A stretch of 64,000 nucleotides of DNA, taken from NCBI RefSeq assembly GCF_016894385.1, contig NZ_CP069812.1:2480001-2544000 (forward strand). Reading direction: 5' to 3'. This document shows positions 36,332 to 44,916 of this stretch, piece after piece. This stretch comes from Cupriavidus oxalaticus (GTDB lineage: Bacteria; Pseudomonadota; Gammaproteobacteria; Burkholderiales; Burkholderiaceae). The translations under genes and the position numbers were made by a program. The notes below the pieces were generated by a model. The model saw only the letters and a list, made by a program, of their open reading frames with translations. It was not told the DNA's origin and did no database searches. The first letter of the stretch is position 1, and each line of letters begins with the position of its first letter.

Positions 36332-36712
36332 ATGGCTGAACCCAGCACCACCGCCGCGCTCGCGGTTACCAGCGTCGGTGCCATCACCCTGCTGCCAGGC
36401 GTGGATGCCGCGACCGTGCTCGGCGCTTTCGCCGGCGCGGCTGTGTTCGTGCTGAACGCAGATGAGATGTCGACGCCCAAGAAGCTGGCCTTCCTGGTGC
36501 TCTCCATGGTGGCCGGTTGCCTGGCCGCGCCGCTGGCCGCCGCCCTGATCGCCAAAGCCCTGCCCACGGATACCGCGGTCAGCCATGGCGTGGGCGCCCT
36601 GGTCGCGTCCGCGGTGCTTGTCAAGATCCTGCTGGCGCTGATCCGGCTGGCCGGCAACAGCGACAGGCTGATCACGATCATTCGAGGCAACAGCCAAGGA
36701 GGCAACAAGTGA
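36332..36712 (+). CDS. Putative holin
   Basis: 126 residues with three or four hydrophobic segments (about 12-42, 50-75, 83-108) and a basic, hydrophilic C-terminus (RGNSQGGNK), the usual shape of P2-group holins in Burkholderiales phages. It lies where P2 has Y. It overlaps the next gene by 4 bases. Two holin-like genes in a row may act as holin and antiholin. Confidence 0.8.
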   Translation: MAEPSTTAALAVTSVGAITLLPGVDAATVLGAFAGAAVFVLNADEMSTPKKLAFLVLSMVAGCLAAPLAAALIAKALPTDTAVSHGVGALVASAVLVKILLALIRLAGNSDRLITIIRGNSQGGNK

Positions 36713-37050
36713 CCCTGCTCTTCCTCATCCAGGCGGCCTTGTGCGCACTGATCGCCGCCCGCTTGCTCCTGTTCCGGCGCGACGGCGCCGCCCACCGGCC
36801 CTGGGCCTCCCGGCTGGCCTACCTGCTGATCGTGCTGGCCGGGTCCGTCACCATCGGCGTGCTGTTCGGGCGTTACGAGTGGGCGCTGCTGGCGCAGAAC
36901 GGCATCACCGCCGTGATGTGCCTGGCGGTCTATGCCGTGCGCGGCAATATTGTGGAGCTGTTCCGCATGACCGGCGTGTCCGATGGCGGCAGTTCCTGGC
37001 TGGTGCGTTTCCTTCGGAGTTCCTGCCATGACGATCCTGCGACGCGGTGA
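36709..37050 (+). CDS. Second phage holin-family protein
   Basis: 113 residues from a GTG that overlaps the previous stop (GTGA). Three hydrophobic segments (LFLIQAALCALIAARLLL, LAYLLIVLAGSVTIGVLF, LLAQNGITAVMCLAVYAV). The family is common next to the first holin in P2-like phages of this order. It overlaps the endolysin start by 23 bases. Its exact part, antiholin or holin, is unknown. Confidence 0.8.
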   Translation: MTLLFLIQAALCALIAARLLLFRRDGAAHRPWASRLAYLLIVLAGSVTIGVLFGRYEWALLAQNGITAVMCLAVYAVRGNIVELFRMTGVSDGGSSWLVRFLRSSCHDDPATR

Positions 37051-37834
37051 TGTGGGCGCCGAGGTGCGCGAGCTGCAGCGCTTGCTGCGCCTGCGCGGCG
37101 CCGCCCTCGACCTGAATGCCGAGTTCGATGCGGCCACGCTCGCGGCCGTGATGGCCGCCCAGTCGCGCTATGGCCTGGTGGTGGATGGCGTCGCCGGCCC
37201 CAAGACGCTGGCGGCCTTACAGCGCGATCGAAAGCAGGCCGAGCACCTGACGGCGGCGGATCTGCAGCGAGCCGCGGACAAACTGGGCGTGCCGGTAGCG
37301 GTGGTGCGCGCGGTCAACGAGGTGGAGAGCCGCGGCAGCGGCTTCCTGCCGGACGGTCGGCCGGTGATCCTGTTCGAGCGGCACATCATGTACCGCCAGC
37401 TGCGGGCCGCCGGCCACGACGCCGACGCGCTGGCCCGGCAGTATCCGAACCTCGTCAATCCGGTGCGCGGCGGGTATGTGGGGGGCGCCGGCGAACACAT
37501 GCGCCTCGCGCAGGCTGCAGCCATTGACCAGGCGTGCGCCCTCGCCTCGGCCAGCTGGGGCCTCTTCCAGATCATGGGGTACCACTGGGAGCTGCTCGGC
37601 TTCACCAGCGTGCAGGAATTCGCCGAAGCCATGCGCATGTCCGAAGCGGCCCAGCTCGATGCCTTCGTGCGCTTCATCCTGGCCGATCCTGCCCTATTGC
37701 GTGCGCTGCGCGCCAAGCAGTGGGCCACCTTCGCGCGGCTCTACAACGGCCCGGCCTACAAGGAAAACCTGTACGACGTGAAGCTGGCGCGTGCTTTCGC
37801 GCGCTACGACGTCGAGGAAAAGGAGCCGGCATGA
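37028..37834 (+). CDS. Endolysin: N-acetylmuramidase with peptidoglycan-binding domain
   Basis: 268 residues. An N-terminal PG-binding domain (about 5-68, GDVGAEVRELQRLLRLRG and DGVAGPKTLAAL) precedes the N-acetylmuramidase domain. The catalytic Glu is in VNEVESRGSGFL, near residue 100, followed by FERHIMYR and the ASWGLFQIMGYHW core. It degrades the glycan at lysis. There is no signal peptide, so it needs the holin. It occupies the position of P2 K. Confidence 0.92.
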   Translation: MTILRRGDVGAEVRELQRLLRLRGAALDLNAEFDAATLAAVMAAQSRYGLVVDGVAGPKTLAALQRDRKQAEHLTAADLQRAADKLGVPVAVVRAVNEVESRGSGFLPDGRPVILFERHIMYRQLRAAGHDADALARQYPNLVNPVRGGYVGGAGEHMRLAQAAAIDQACALASASWGLFQIMGYHWELLGFTSVQEFAEAMRMSEAAQLDAFVRFILADPALLRALRAKQWATFARLYNGPAYKENLYDVKLARAFARYDVEEKEPA

Positions 37835-38343
37835 ATCGCACCCTCGCCCTTGTCCTCGCGGCGCTCGCCGCTCTGCTGACTGCGGCCGGCGCCGCTTCCT
37901 GGGTAACCCACCGCTACCACGCCGCCGTCAAGCGCGCCGACGATGCAGTGGCGGAAGCGGCCAGCCTGCGCATGCAGATCGACAACACCGACAGCAGCAT
38001 CGTGACCGTCACCGAATACGTCGACCGTGTCCAGACCATCCGGGTCAAGGGCGACACCATCATCAAGGAGGTTCCCCGCTATGTCACCGTTCAAGCTGAT
38101 GCCGCCTGCACTGTTCCTGTTGGCTTTGTGCGCTTGCACGACGCCGCCGCCACCGGTGACGTGCTCGACTCGGATCCCGGCGATTCTGATGCGGCCCCCT
38201 CAGGCGTTGCACTCTCTGCCGTCGGCAGTACCGTCGCAGCCAATTACACCGTCAACAACGAAACAGCCCAGCAGCTGAGCGCGCTGCAGGCGACACTGCG
38301 CGCCCAGGGCGTGACCATCATCGGGGAGGATCCTGCGCCATGA
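37831..38343 (+). CDS. Rz-like inner-membrane spanin subunit
   Basis: 170 residues. An N-terminal membrane anchor (LALVLAALAALLTAAGAASW) is followed by a periplasmic helical stalk (RYHAAVKRADDAVAEAASLRM). Together with the embedded Rz1 it should bridge and fuse the two membranes in the last lysis step. It overlaps the endolysin by 4 bases. Confidence 0.85.
   Translation: MNRTLALVLAALAALLTAAGAASWVTHRYHAAVKRADDAVAEAASLRMQIDNTDSSIVTVTEYVDRVQTIRVKGDTIIKEVPRYVTVQADAACTVPVGFVRLHDAAATGDVLDSDPGDSDAAPSGVALSAVGSTVAANYTVNNETAQQLSALQATLRAQGVTIIGEDPAP
38081..38278 (+). CDS. Rz1-like outer-membrane lipoprotein, embedded in Rz
   Basis: 65 residues in the +1 frame wholly inside Rz. The lipobox is LALCAC in MSPFKLMPPALFLLALCAC, followed by a proline-rich start (TTPPPP) and a Ser/Pro/Thr-rich chain, as Rz1 proteins have. 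AAGGAGG lies 8 bases before the ATG. This confirms a two-component spanin and a complete Gram-negative lysis cassette. Confidence 0.85.
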   Translation: MSPFKLMPPALFLLALCACTTPPPPVTCSTRIPAILMRPPQALHSLPSAVPSQPITPSTTKQPSS

Positions 38344-38780
38344 TGAAGCCAGCCAGCCTGCGCGAGGCGCTCACTGCCGCGGTGCCCGACTTGGCGCGCA
38401 ATCCCGAAAAGCTGCACATCTTCGTGGACGAGGGCCGCGTCGTCGCCACGGGCGCCCGGTCCCTGTCCTTCGAATATCAGTACACACTCACGATGATCGT
38501 GGTGGACTTCGGCGACAGCTCGAACGCCATCATGGTGCCGCTCCTGGCCTGGCTGCGGGTCAACCAGTCCGAGCTGTTCTTCAATCCCGACCTGCAGCGC
38601 AACGGCGTCAGATTCGAAGCGGACATCCTCAACCATGACACCGTCGATCTGGCCATCAAGGTGCCGCTGACTGAGCGCGTCACCGTCAAGGTGGCCGACG
38701 GTGGCTACCAGGTCACCCACCAGCCGGAGCCCGTCAACGAGGGCGACGACCCCGCGAGCTGGTTTCCGCCTGCGCCATGA
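38343..38780 (+). CDS. R: Tail completion protein (P2 gpR)
   Basis: 145 residues. The block FEYQYTLTMIVVDFGDSSNA and then VPLLAWLRVNQSELF are typical of gpR, needed with gpS for a stable tail terminus. Start at the second of two adjacent ATGs (38340, 38343). It overlaps S by 4 bases. Confidence 0.9.
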   Translation: MKPASLREALTAAVPDLARNPEKLHIFVDEGRVVATGARSLSFEYQYTLTMIVVDFGDSSNAIMVPLLAWLRVNQSELFFNPDLQRNGVRFEADILNHDTVDLAIKVPLTERVTVKVADGGYQVTHQPEPVNEGDDPASWFPPAP

Positions 38781-39223
38781 ACGATCTGGACGAGCTCACC
38801 GCGTGGGCGAGTGCATTGCTGGTCAAGCTGGAGCCGGCTGCCCGCCGATCCCTTCTCCGCGAGGTGGCCACCGAGATGCGCCGACGCCAGTCGGCGCGCA
38901 TCGCCGAACAGCGCAACCCGGACGGCACCGTTTTCGAGCCGCGGAAGCCGCAACTGCGCCTGCGCCCGGGCCGCGTGCGTCGCACGATGTTCAACCGGCT
39001 ACGCACCACGCGCTTCATGAAGGTCCAGTCAGACCCGAACTCGGCAGTGGTCACCTTCGCAAGCCGGGCGCTTCGCATCGCGGAGGTCCACCAGTACGGG
39101 CTGCGCGACCGTGTGAACAAAGCAGGCATGGAGGTGCAGTACGCGCGCCGGGAATTGCTTGGCTTCGCCGACGGCGACGTGGAGCGCATCACGGACCTGG
39201 TACTGGCCCATCTCGCTGCGTAG
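38777..39223 (+). CDS. S: Tail completion protein (P2 gpS, phage virion morphogenesis)
   Basis: 148 residues. Basic N-terminal half with RREVATEMRRRQSARIAEQ-like helix, the F-E-P-R-K block (FEPRKPQLRLR) and the conserved HQYGLRDRV. Last gene of the O-S operon; a late-activator dyad follows within 20 bases, ahead of V. Confidence 0.9.
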   Translation: MNDLDELTAWASALLVKLEPAARRSLLREVATEMRRRQSARIAEQRNPDGTVFEPRKPQLRLRPGRVRRTMFNRLRTTRFMKVQSDPNSAVVTFASRALRIAEVHQYGLRDRVNKAGMEVQYARRELLGFADGDVERITDLVLAHLAA

Positions 39224-39239
39224 CGCTGCGGCCCCTTCT

Positions 39240-39262
39240 GTTGTGAGCCAGCGGGCCACAAC
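39240..39262 (+). promoter_or_regulatory. Late-promoter activator site before V
   Basis: TTGTG-N11-CACAA (39241-39261), extended by one base on each side to GTTGTG and CACAAC and followed by ACCC. It lies 47 bases before the V start, in the same place as P2's V promoter. Confidence 0.7.
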
Positions 39263-39307
39263 ACCCTTTGCGTGACCGGCCCGCGCGCGCACGGCACTCT
39301 GGCAGGC

Positions 39308-39925
39308 ATGGACCTCGCCGAAATCCTCCGTCTGATCGAGAACCTGCTGCGCGTCGGCACCGTTGCCGAAGTTCAGCACGGCATGCCGCCGCGCGTGCGC
39401 GTCACGGCTGGCGGCATCACCACGACCTGGCTTCCCTGGGTAGAGCGCCGCGCTGGTGCCACGCGCACCTGGAACCCGCCGACCGTCGGCGAGCAGGTGC
39501 TGCTGTTCTGCCCGAGCGGAGATCCGGCCAACGGCGTGATCCTCGCGGGCATCCCCTCCGATGCTAAGGACGTCCCCAGCCACGACCCCAGCGAGACCGT
39601 CACGCAGTACCCGGACGGCGCCATGACCCGTTACAACCACGCCGCAGGCGCGCTCTTCGTGGGCGGCTTCAAGACCGTGGTCCTGGAAGCTGACACCAGC
39701 GTGCTGGTGAAGTGCCCCAGCACCACCTTCGACGGCGACGTGACCGTCAAGGGTCTGTTCTCTTACCAGAACGGCATCGCCGGCCAGGGCGGCAGCAATG
39801 GCAACGCCATCAAGGGAGATTTCACGCACCAGGACGGCGCCCTCTCCTCCAACGGCGTGGTCCTGGACGACCACGATCACGGCGCCGTGCAGCGCGGAGG
39901 AGATTGGACGGAGGGCACCCGATGA
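39308..39925 (+). CDS. V: Baseplate spike assembly protein (P2 gpV)
   Basis: 205 residues. An OB-fold N-terminal domain (VRVTAGGITTTWLPWVERRAG split at residue 50) is followed by a beta-helical spike. It ends with HDHGAVQRGG, whose His-x-His should bind the iron of the spike tip, as in P2 gpV. Start at the ATG at 39308, giving MDLAEILRLIENLLR. First gene of the V operon. Confidence 0.93.
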   Translation: MDLAEILRLIENLLRVGTVAEVQHGMPPRVRVTAGGITTTWLPWVERRAGATRTWNPPTVGEQVLLFCPSGDPANGVILAGIPSDAKDVPSHDPSETVTQYPDGAMTRYNHAAGALFVGGFKTVVLEADTSVLVKCPSTTFDGDVTVKGLFSYQNGIAGQGGSNGNAIKGDFTHQDGALSSNGVVLDDHDHGAVQRGGDWTEGTR

Positions 39926-40284
39926 CCTATGCCGGCCTGAACAGCGCCACTGGGCTCGCCATCAGCGATCTGGCGCACATCTGGCAGTCCATCCGCGACA
40001 TCCTCACGACGCCTGTTGGGACGCGCGTCATGCGCCGCGCCTACGGATCGGAAGTGCCGATGCTGATCGACCAACCCTTGAACGGCATGACCCGCCTGCG
40101 CGTGATGTCGGCGGCTGTGGCAGCCATTGTCAGATGGGAGCCGCGCGTTCAGGTGAATGCCGTGTCTTTCGTCGTTGATGGCGAAGGATCTATGTCGGTG
40201 GATCTGGACGCGGATCGCATCGACGGTCCCCGCAGCAGCCCCTTGGGCAAGCTGTCCATTCCTCTGCGCGAGGCAAAACAATGA
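39922..40284 (+). CDS. W: Baseplate wedge protein (P2 gpW)
   Basis: 120 residues, T4 gp25-like fold (IWQSIRDILTTPVGTRVMRR, AYGSEVPMLID). It joins the baseplate wedge to the tail tube. It overlaps V by 4 bases. Confidence 0.93.
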   Translation: MTYAGLNSATGLAISDLAHIWQSIRDILTTPVGTRVMRRAYGSEVPMLIDQPLNGMTRLRVMSAAVAAIVRWEPRVQVNAVSFVVDGEGSMSVDLDADRIDGPRSSPLGKLSIPLREAKQ

Positions 40285-41195
40285 GCGGACCGATCGACCT
40301 TTCACGCCTCGCCACACCAGACGTTGTCGAGACCATTGATTACGAAACGATCATCGCCGAACGGAAGGCGCGGTACATCAGCTTCTATCCTGTCGACCAG
40401 CAGGCCGAAGTCGCCAAGACGCTACAGCTCGAATCCGAGCCGGTGGTCAAGCTGATTCAGGAGAACGCTTACCGCGAGACGGTATTGCGTCAGCGCGTCA
40501 ATGACGCCGCACGCGCGCGCATGCTTGCCTATGCCAAGGGCAAGGACCTTGAGCACATCGCAGCGAACTACAACGTGGAACGACTGGTGGTCACGCCTGC
40601 AGATGACACCACAGTGCCGCCAACGGCCGCCGTCATGGAAGATGACGATTCCCTTACTGAACGCACCCAGCTTGCATTCGAGGGGCTTTCCACGGCAGGT
40701 CCGCGCGAGGGCTACAAGTTCCATGCGCGAAGCGCAGACGGCCGTATCGCCGATGTCAGCGCTATCAGCCCCGAGCCGGCCGAGGTTGTCGTGACGGTGC
40801 TCGGCAAGGATGGCGACGGATCCGTCGGGGCCGATGTCCTGGCCAACGTGGAGGCTGCGTTGAGCGACGAGGACGTGCGGCCGCTGGCTGACCGCGTGAC
40901 CGTCCAGCCGGCGAGCATCACGCACTACCAGATTGACGCGACGGTATACACAAAGACCAGCGGCCCGGAGCGGGAGCTGGTCCTTGCAGAGGCCGCGAGG
41001 CGTATTGATGCGTACCGGAAAGAAAGCCGTCGCCTGGGCCGCGACATCGACCGTTCTGCGATCAACAACGCGCTGTTTGCCGAGGGTGTCTCCCGTGTCG
41101 AGATTCGGCTGCCGGCCGAGGATGAGGAACTGGATGAGACGCAGGCCGCGTATTGCACGGGCGTGAACATCATCGATGGGGGCGCACGTGAGTAG
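40281..41195 (+). CDS. J: Baseplate protein (P2 gpJ)
   Basis: 304 residues, baseplate J family. Typical blocks are YRETVLRQRVNDAARARML, then LEHIAANYNVERLVV, and the C-terminal DIDRSAINNALFAEGVSRVE. It builds the wedge that carries the fibres. It overlaps W by 4 bases and I by 8. Confidence 0.93.
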   Translation: MSGPIDLSRLATPDVVETIDYETIIAERKARYISFYPVDQQAEVAKTLQLESEPVVKLIQENAYRETVLRQRVNDAARARMLAYAKGKDLEHIAANYNVERLVVTPADDTTVPPTAAVMEDDDSLTERTQLAFEGLSTAGPREGYKFHARSADGRIADVSAISPEPAEVVVTVLGKDGDGSVGADVLANVEAALSDEDVRPLADRVTVQPASITHYQIDATVYTKTSGPERELVLAEAARRIDAYRKESRRLGRDIDRSAINNALFAEGVSRVEIRLPAEDEELDETQAAYCTGVNIIDGGARE

Positions 41196-41799
41196 CCTGC
41201 TGCCACCCAACGCCACCCCGGTCGAGCGCAATCTCGCCGCGGCCGGCGCCGCCATCGATGCCATCCCTGTCCCGGTCCGTGACATTGGCGACCCGAAGAA
41301 GTGCCCTGCGGGCGTATTGCCCTTCCTCGCTTGGGAGCGCTCAGTCGACCGATGGGATCCGAAGTGGCCGGAATCGATAAAACGTGCGGTCATTGACACC
41401 TCCTTCTTTGTGCATGAGCGCAAGGGGACGGTCGGTGCAATCCGTCGCGTGGTCGAGCCGCTTGGTTACCTGCTCAGCGTGGTGCCCTGGTACCAGATGG
41501 TTCCGCCAGGCCGGCGCGGCACATTCCAGCTGGAAATCGGTGTGCTCGATATCGGAATCACCGAGCAGATGTACGAGGAGCTGGAACGCCTTATCGATGA
41601 CGCGAAACCGCTATCGCGGCATATGACTAGCCTGGTCATCAGCATGGTGACGCGCAGCTCGATCTACCACTCTGCGGTTGCCTTGCTCGGCGAAGAGCTG
41701 ACCGTCTATCCCTATATCCCTGAAGAAGTCGTTGTCAACGGGATGATTGGCGCCGTGGGTTCGGCGCACACCATTGACACGCTCACTGTTTCCCAATAG
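41188..41799 (+). CDS. I: Tail protein I (P2 gpI)
   Basis: 203 residues. SSLLPPNATPVERNLAA at the start, then PFLAWERSVDRWDP and the RKGTVGAIRRVVEPLGY block are diagnostic of gpI, the fibre-baseplate connector. GTG start chosen; an ATG 12 bases upstream (MGAHVSS) is an alternative. Confidence 0.92.
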   Translation: MSSLLPPNATPVERNLAAAGAAIDAIPVPVRDIGDPKKCPAGVLPFLAWERSVDRWDPKWPESIKRAVIDTSFFVHERKGTVGAIRRVVEPLGYLLSVVPWYQMVPPGRRGTFQLEIGVLDIGITEQMYEELERLIDDAKPLSRHMTSLVISMVTRSSIYHSAVALLGEELTVYPYIPEEVVVNGMIGAVGSAHTIDTLTVSQ

Positions 41800-41805
41800 G
41801 ACGCT

Positions 41806-44571
41806 ATGTCTCAGACCTTCTTCATCATCCCGACCGCCGCAGGCGAGGCCAAGATCGCGCGTGCTCAGGCATTGGGCCTGCCCCTCAAGTTCACCCACAT
41901 GGCCGTTGGCGATGGCGGCGGCGCTCTGCCTGTCCCGAATCGAGAGCGCAGCGAATTGGTCAACGAGCAGCATCGCGCCCCGTTGAACACCTTGAAGGTT
42001 GACCCGACGAACAGCAGCCAATACATCGCCGAACAGGTGATCCCCGATAGCGTCGGCGGCTGGTGGATTCGAGAACTCGGCCTGTACGACGAAGACGGCA
42101 CGCTGTGCTACTACGGCAACTGTCCCGAGACATACAAGCCACAGCTCGCCGAGGGCTCTGGCCGTACTCAGGTGATGCGCATGGTCGTTCTCGTCTCGTC
42201 CGGCGTGTGCGTTGAGATCAGGGTCGACCCTTCGATCGTCCTCGCCACGCGCCAGTATGTCGACGATGAGATTTTGGTCATAGAGAAGGCACTGCTCGAT
42301 GCCAGCCAGGGAGACTCTTTGGTCGCCGTACAGCAGCCTTACGAGGGGGCGGTTCCCCGCACTCAGCACGACAAGAACACCGAGCGCGTGACCTTTTTCG
42401 ATTTCATGAATGTCTTCGAAAGAGCTGATGCGCTATCGCCGGCGCCAAAGCTCGACCATACACGTGCGATCGATAGTGCGCTTGAGGCAATGGCGCTGGG
42501 CGCCAAGCGAATTGGCGCGAACGCTGGCCGCTTCAACTACAGCGGTACGGGTTTTGAAGTGCTTCAGGGGTGCATCCTGGAGGGCGAAGGCATCGACTAT
42601 TGGGATACCTTCCGCCCCGACCCAATCAACCTGATGAAGTCGGATCAGGCCGGTACAACGATCTACTTCTGTGGTACTGGACCGAAGGTCCATACGCTAC
42701 AGAACATCACCAACTACCGAGAGCCGAAGACGCTGAATGATCGAACCTTCAGCTTCACGGAGTTCACGCTCAACGACTCTGCCAACGGCTCACCCGCGAC
42801 GCCGAAGCCATTTAGCGCTGCAGTCATCATTAACAAGAACTCGCAGTTGCGGAACATAAGGTTGGTTGTCAACTGTGATCAGCTTGCCGGCTACAACGAC
42901 CCAAGCCGTCTGGCACTCGGAGACGACTGGGACATCGGCGTTTGGGCTAGGGGTGCGAATGACTGCGTCGTGCACAACGTTCAGGCCGTTGGCTATTGGA
43001 GGATGGGTGCGTGGTTGCTGACGGAGAACGATGGCACCTTCAGCGAGGTCGGAAATGCCGAGCGCTGCAGCTTCACGAAATGTATGGGCCAGGGTCGACG
43101 TGGGCTCCTGATCCGCAACGCACCACAAGTTCCTGTCGTATCCAACACCGACCACACTGTCACCGTCAAGTACAACCCGTCGTGCCGCTTCACGGCTGTC
43201 GACAGCTTCCGAATCACGGAAACCAAACAGACCTATACCTACTCAGGGTATGAGGTCATTGGCGATGACTTGCGCCTGACAGGTGTGACGCCGGCCTTGC
43301 CTGCAGCGGTGTCGGTACTGCGCGCTCCGAACCAGGGGTGCGGCTTCAGTGCCTCCGTGTTTAACGATTGCTTGTTTGCAACGCTGGATCACGCCAGCAG
43401 GATGCCGTCTTCGTTCTTTGGCATCGGTGAAGCCGCTGCGGTAGAAGCTGACGGATTTCCCATCCGAGCGGTATCCTTCAACAACACGAAGTGGCAGACA
43501 ACCCGGGACGCTGGCCTCTGCCTGCTTGGAGACATCAGGGACTGGAAGCTTACATCAACGTGCCAGTGGGAGAACGGTGCAGCTATTGCGTACCACAATA
43601 GCGAAGGCGTCGGTTACACAGAAAACTTCCGCATGGAAGGAGAGATCGGGGCGAGCGTTGATCTGACGCACTTCAACCCCCGGTCTGCGTGGCTGCCGTA
43701 TTTGCAGATACCCACGCAACTGACAGATGGCAGCTATGTGTCCAGGCCATGGCGGGAAGCGTCTGTGCGCCTGGAATCCGCCGGTGGCATTCACCTGTAC
43801 GAGTATCGGCTGGCTGACCGCTCCGTTCGCATGCGTAATGCGAACAATTTTGAATTTGTCCATTCAAATGGCGCGACGGATGAAACGGTCTTTGCCGGCA
43901 ACAACATCTCGTTCAAGAACTCCGTCGGCACACCGCTGCTTTCGATGTTCAACACGTCACTCAATGCCAGCTTTGCAGCGAATGTGACAGCCGGCAATGA
44001 CCTGGTGTCAACGAACAACACGCGACCGGCATCCGACAACACAAAGAGTTGTGGTACGCCTGCTCAGCGCTACAGCGTCATGCATGCCGGGACCGCCGCC
44101 ATCAGCACATCTGACGAGCGGCAGAAGAGCTTCATTGAGGAAATCGATGATGCTGCGCTTGATGCCTGGGAACAGGTTCACTTCCAACAGTTCAAGTTCC
44201 TGGACGCTGTTGCACGAAAAGGTGAGGACGGTGCCCGCTGGCATTTCGGGGTGATCGCACAACGAGTGAAGGATGCCTTTGAAGAGGCGGGCCTGGACCC
44301 CTTTGCATTCGGTCTACTTTGCTATGACGAATGGCCAGAGCAATACGAGACCATCGCCGTCACCGAAGCCATTGAGGTGGTGGACAAGGACGGAGAAACG
44401 CGCATCGAGAATCGCTCTCGCGAGATCGAAACCTTAGTCAAGCCAGCCGGCAACGCATATGGGATCCGATATGAGCTGGCGCTCTGTCTTGAGGCTGCGG
44501 TGCAACGTAGGCGATGTGCGCGGCTTGAGCATCGTGTCGTTCAACTCGAAACTCGCGCGGGGTTGCAATGA
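41806..44571 (+). CDS. H: Tail fibre (P2 gpH-like) with C-terminal S74 chaperone
   Basis: 921 residues. The N-terminal 170 or so (FFIIPTAAGEAKIARAQALG and WWIRELGLYDEDG) are the conserved P2 gpH baseplate-attachment domain. The middle is a variable beta-rich shaft and head, probably receptor-binding. From about residue 765 an intramolecular chaperone of the peptidase S74 type begins with STSDERQKSFIEEI; the Ser near 767 should cut the chaperone off after trimerisation. The chaperone may explain why no G-type fibre-assembly gene follows. The middle part has lower GC than the backbone, as exchanged fibre modules often do. Confidence 0.9.
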   Translation: MSQTFFIIPTAAGEAKIARAQALGLPLKFTHMAVGDGGGALPVPNRERSELVNEQHRAPLNTLKVDPTNSSQYIAEQVIPDSVGGWWIRELGLYDEDGTLCYYGNCPETYKPQLAEGSGRTQVMRMVVLVSSGVCVEIRVDPSIVLATRQYVDDEILVIEKALLDASQGDSLVAVQQPYEGAVPRTQHDKNTERVTFFDFMNVFERADALSPAPKLDHTRAIDSALEAMALGAKRIGANAGRFNYSGTGFEVLQGCILEGEGIDYWDTFRPDPINLMKSDQAGTTIYFCGTGPKVHTLQNITNYREPKTLNDRTFSFTEFTLNDSANGSPATPKPFSAAVIINKNSQLRNIRLVVNCDQLAGYNDPSRLALGDDWDIGVWARGANDCVVHNVQAVGYWRMGAWLLTENDGTFSEVGNAERCSFTKCMGQGRRGLLIRNAPQVPVVSNTDHTVTVKYNPSCRFTAVDSFRITETKQTYTYSGYEVIGDDLRLTGVTPALPAAVSVLRAPNQGCGFSASVFNDCLFATLDHASRMPSSFFGIGEAAAVEADGFPIRAVSFNNTKWQTTRDAGLCLLGDIRDWKLTSTCQWENGAAIAYHNSEGVGYTENFRMEGEIGASVDLTHFNPRSAWLPYLQIPTQLTDGSYVSRPWREASVRLESAGGIHLYEYRLADRSVRMRNANNFEFVHSNGATDETVFAGNNISFKNSVGTPLLSMFNTSLNASFAANVTAGNDLVSTNNTRPASDNTKSCGTPAQRYSVMHAGTAAISTSDERQKSFIEEIDDAALDAWEQVHFQQFKFLDAVARKGEDGARWHFGVIAQRVKDAFEEAGLDPFAFGLLCYDEWPEQYETIAVTEAIEVVDKDGETRIENRSREIETLVKPAGNAYGIRYELALCLEAAVQRRRCARLEHRVVQLETRAGLQ

Positions 44572-44807
44572 AGAAGCGGTACTGCACCTTATGGAGCGGC
44601 GCCCCGGACGGCATAAATGACTGTTGTCACCAGCATGATCGCGACTACGGCATAAACGGAACGGTCACGCGTGCCGTGGCAGATCGGCGGCTAAGAGAAT
44701 GCGTCACGGCGGGTGGTGGCCCGCTGCCCTGGCTCAGGGGCTGGATGATCTGGGGCATTGTGCGCTGCGTGGGCTGGGTTCGATACATACCAAAGCCACC
44801 ATCTTGA
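44568..44807 (+). CDS. Small protein with phospholipase A2-like CCxxHDxxY motif
   Basis: 79 residues, overlapping H by 4 bases (ATGA), where P2 carries the fibre chaperone gene G. The segment [20 protein letters not shown] (residues 9-28) contains the PLA2 catalytic pattern CCxxHDxxY with its His-Asp dyad. The preceding Gly-rich turn could bind calcium. The C-terminus is hydrophobic and basic ([18 protein letters not shown]), suited to membranes. PLA2 activity is inferred from the motif only; a virion enzyme for entry or a lysis aid are both possible. Confidence 0.6.
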   Translation: MKKRYCTLWSGAPDGINDCCHQHDRDYGINGTVTRAVADRRLRECVTAGGGPLPWLRGWMIWGIVRCVGWVRYIPKPPS

Positions 44808-44810
44808 TCC

Positions 44811-44837
44811 GTGTTGTGCAGAGACTTGGCACAACAC
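44811..44837 (+). promoter_or_regulatory. Late-promoter activator site before FI
   Basis: TTGTG-N11-CACAA (44814-44834) inside a longer 9-bp inverted repeat (GTGTTGTGC and GCACAACAC). Followed by ACCTTGC, close to the ACCCTTTGC after the V site. It lies 80 bases before FI, the position of P2's F promoter. Confidence 0.7.
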
Positions 44838-44916
44838 CTTGCACACGACAGACACGCGCGTGCGAGACATCCTACCGAGAGCATCTTGCAAATGGCGGGC
44901 TTTCCCGGAGGATTAC

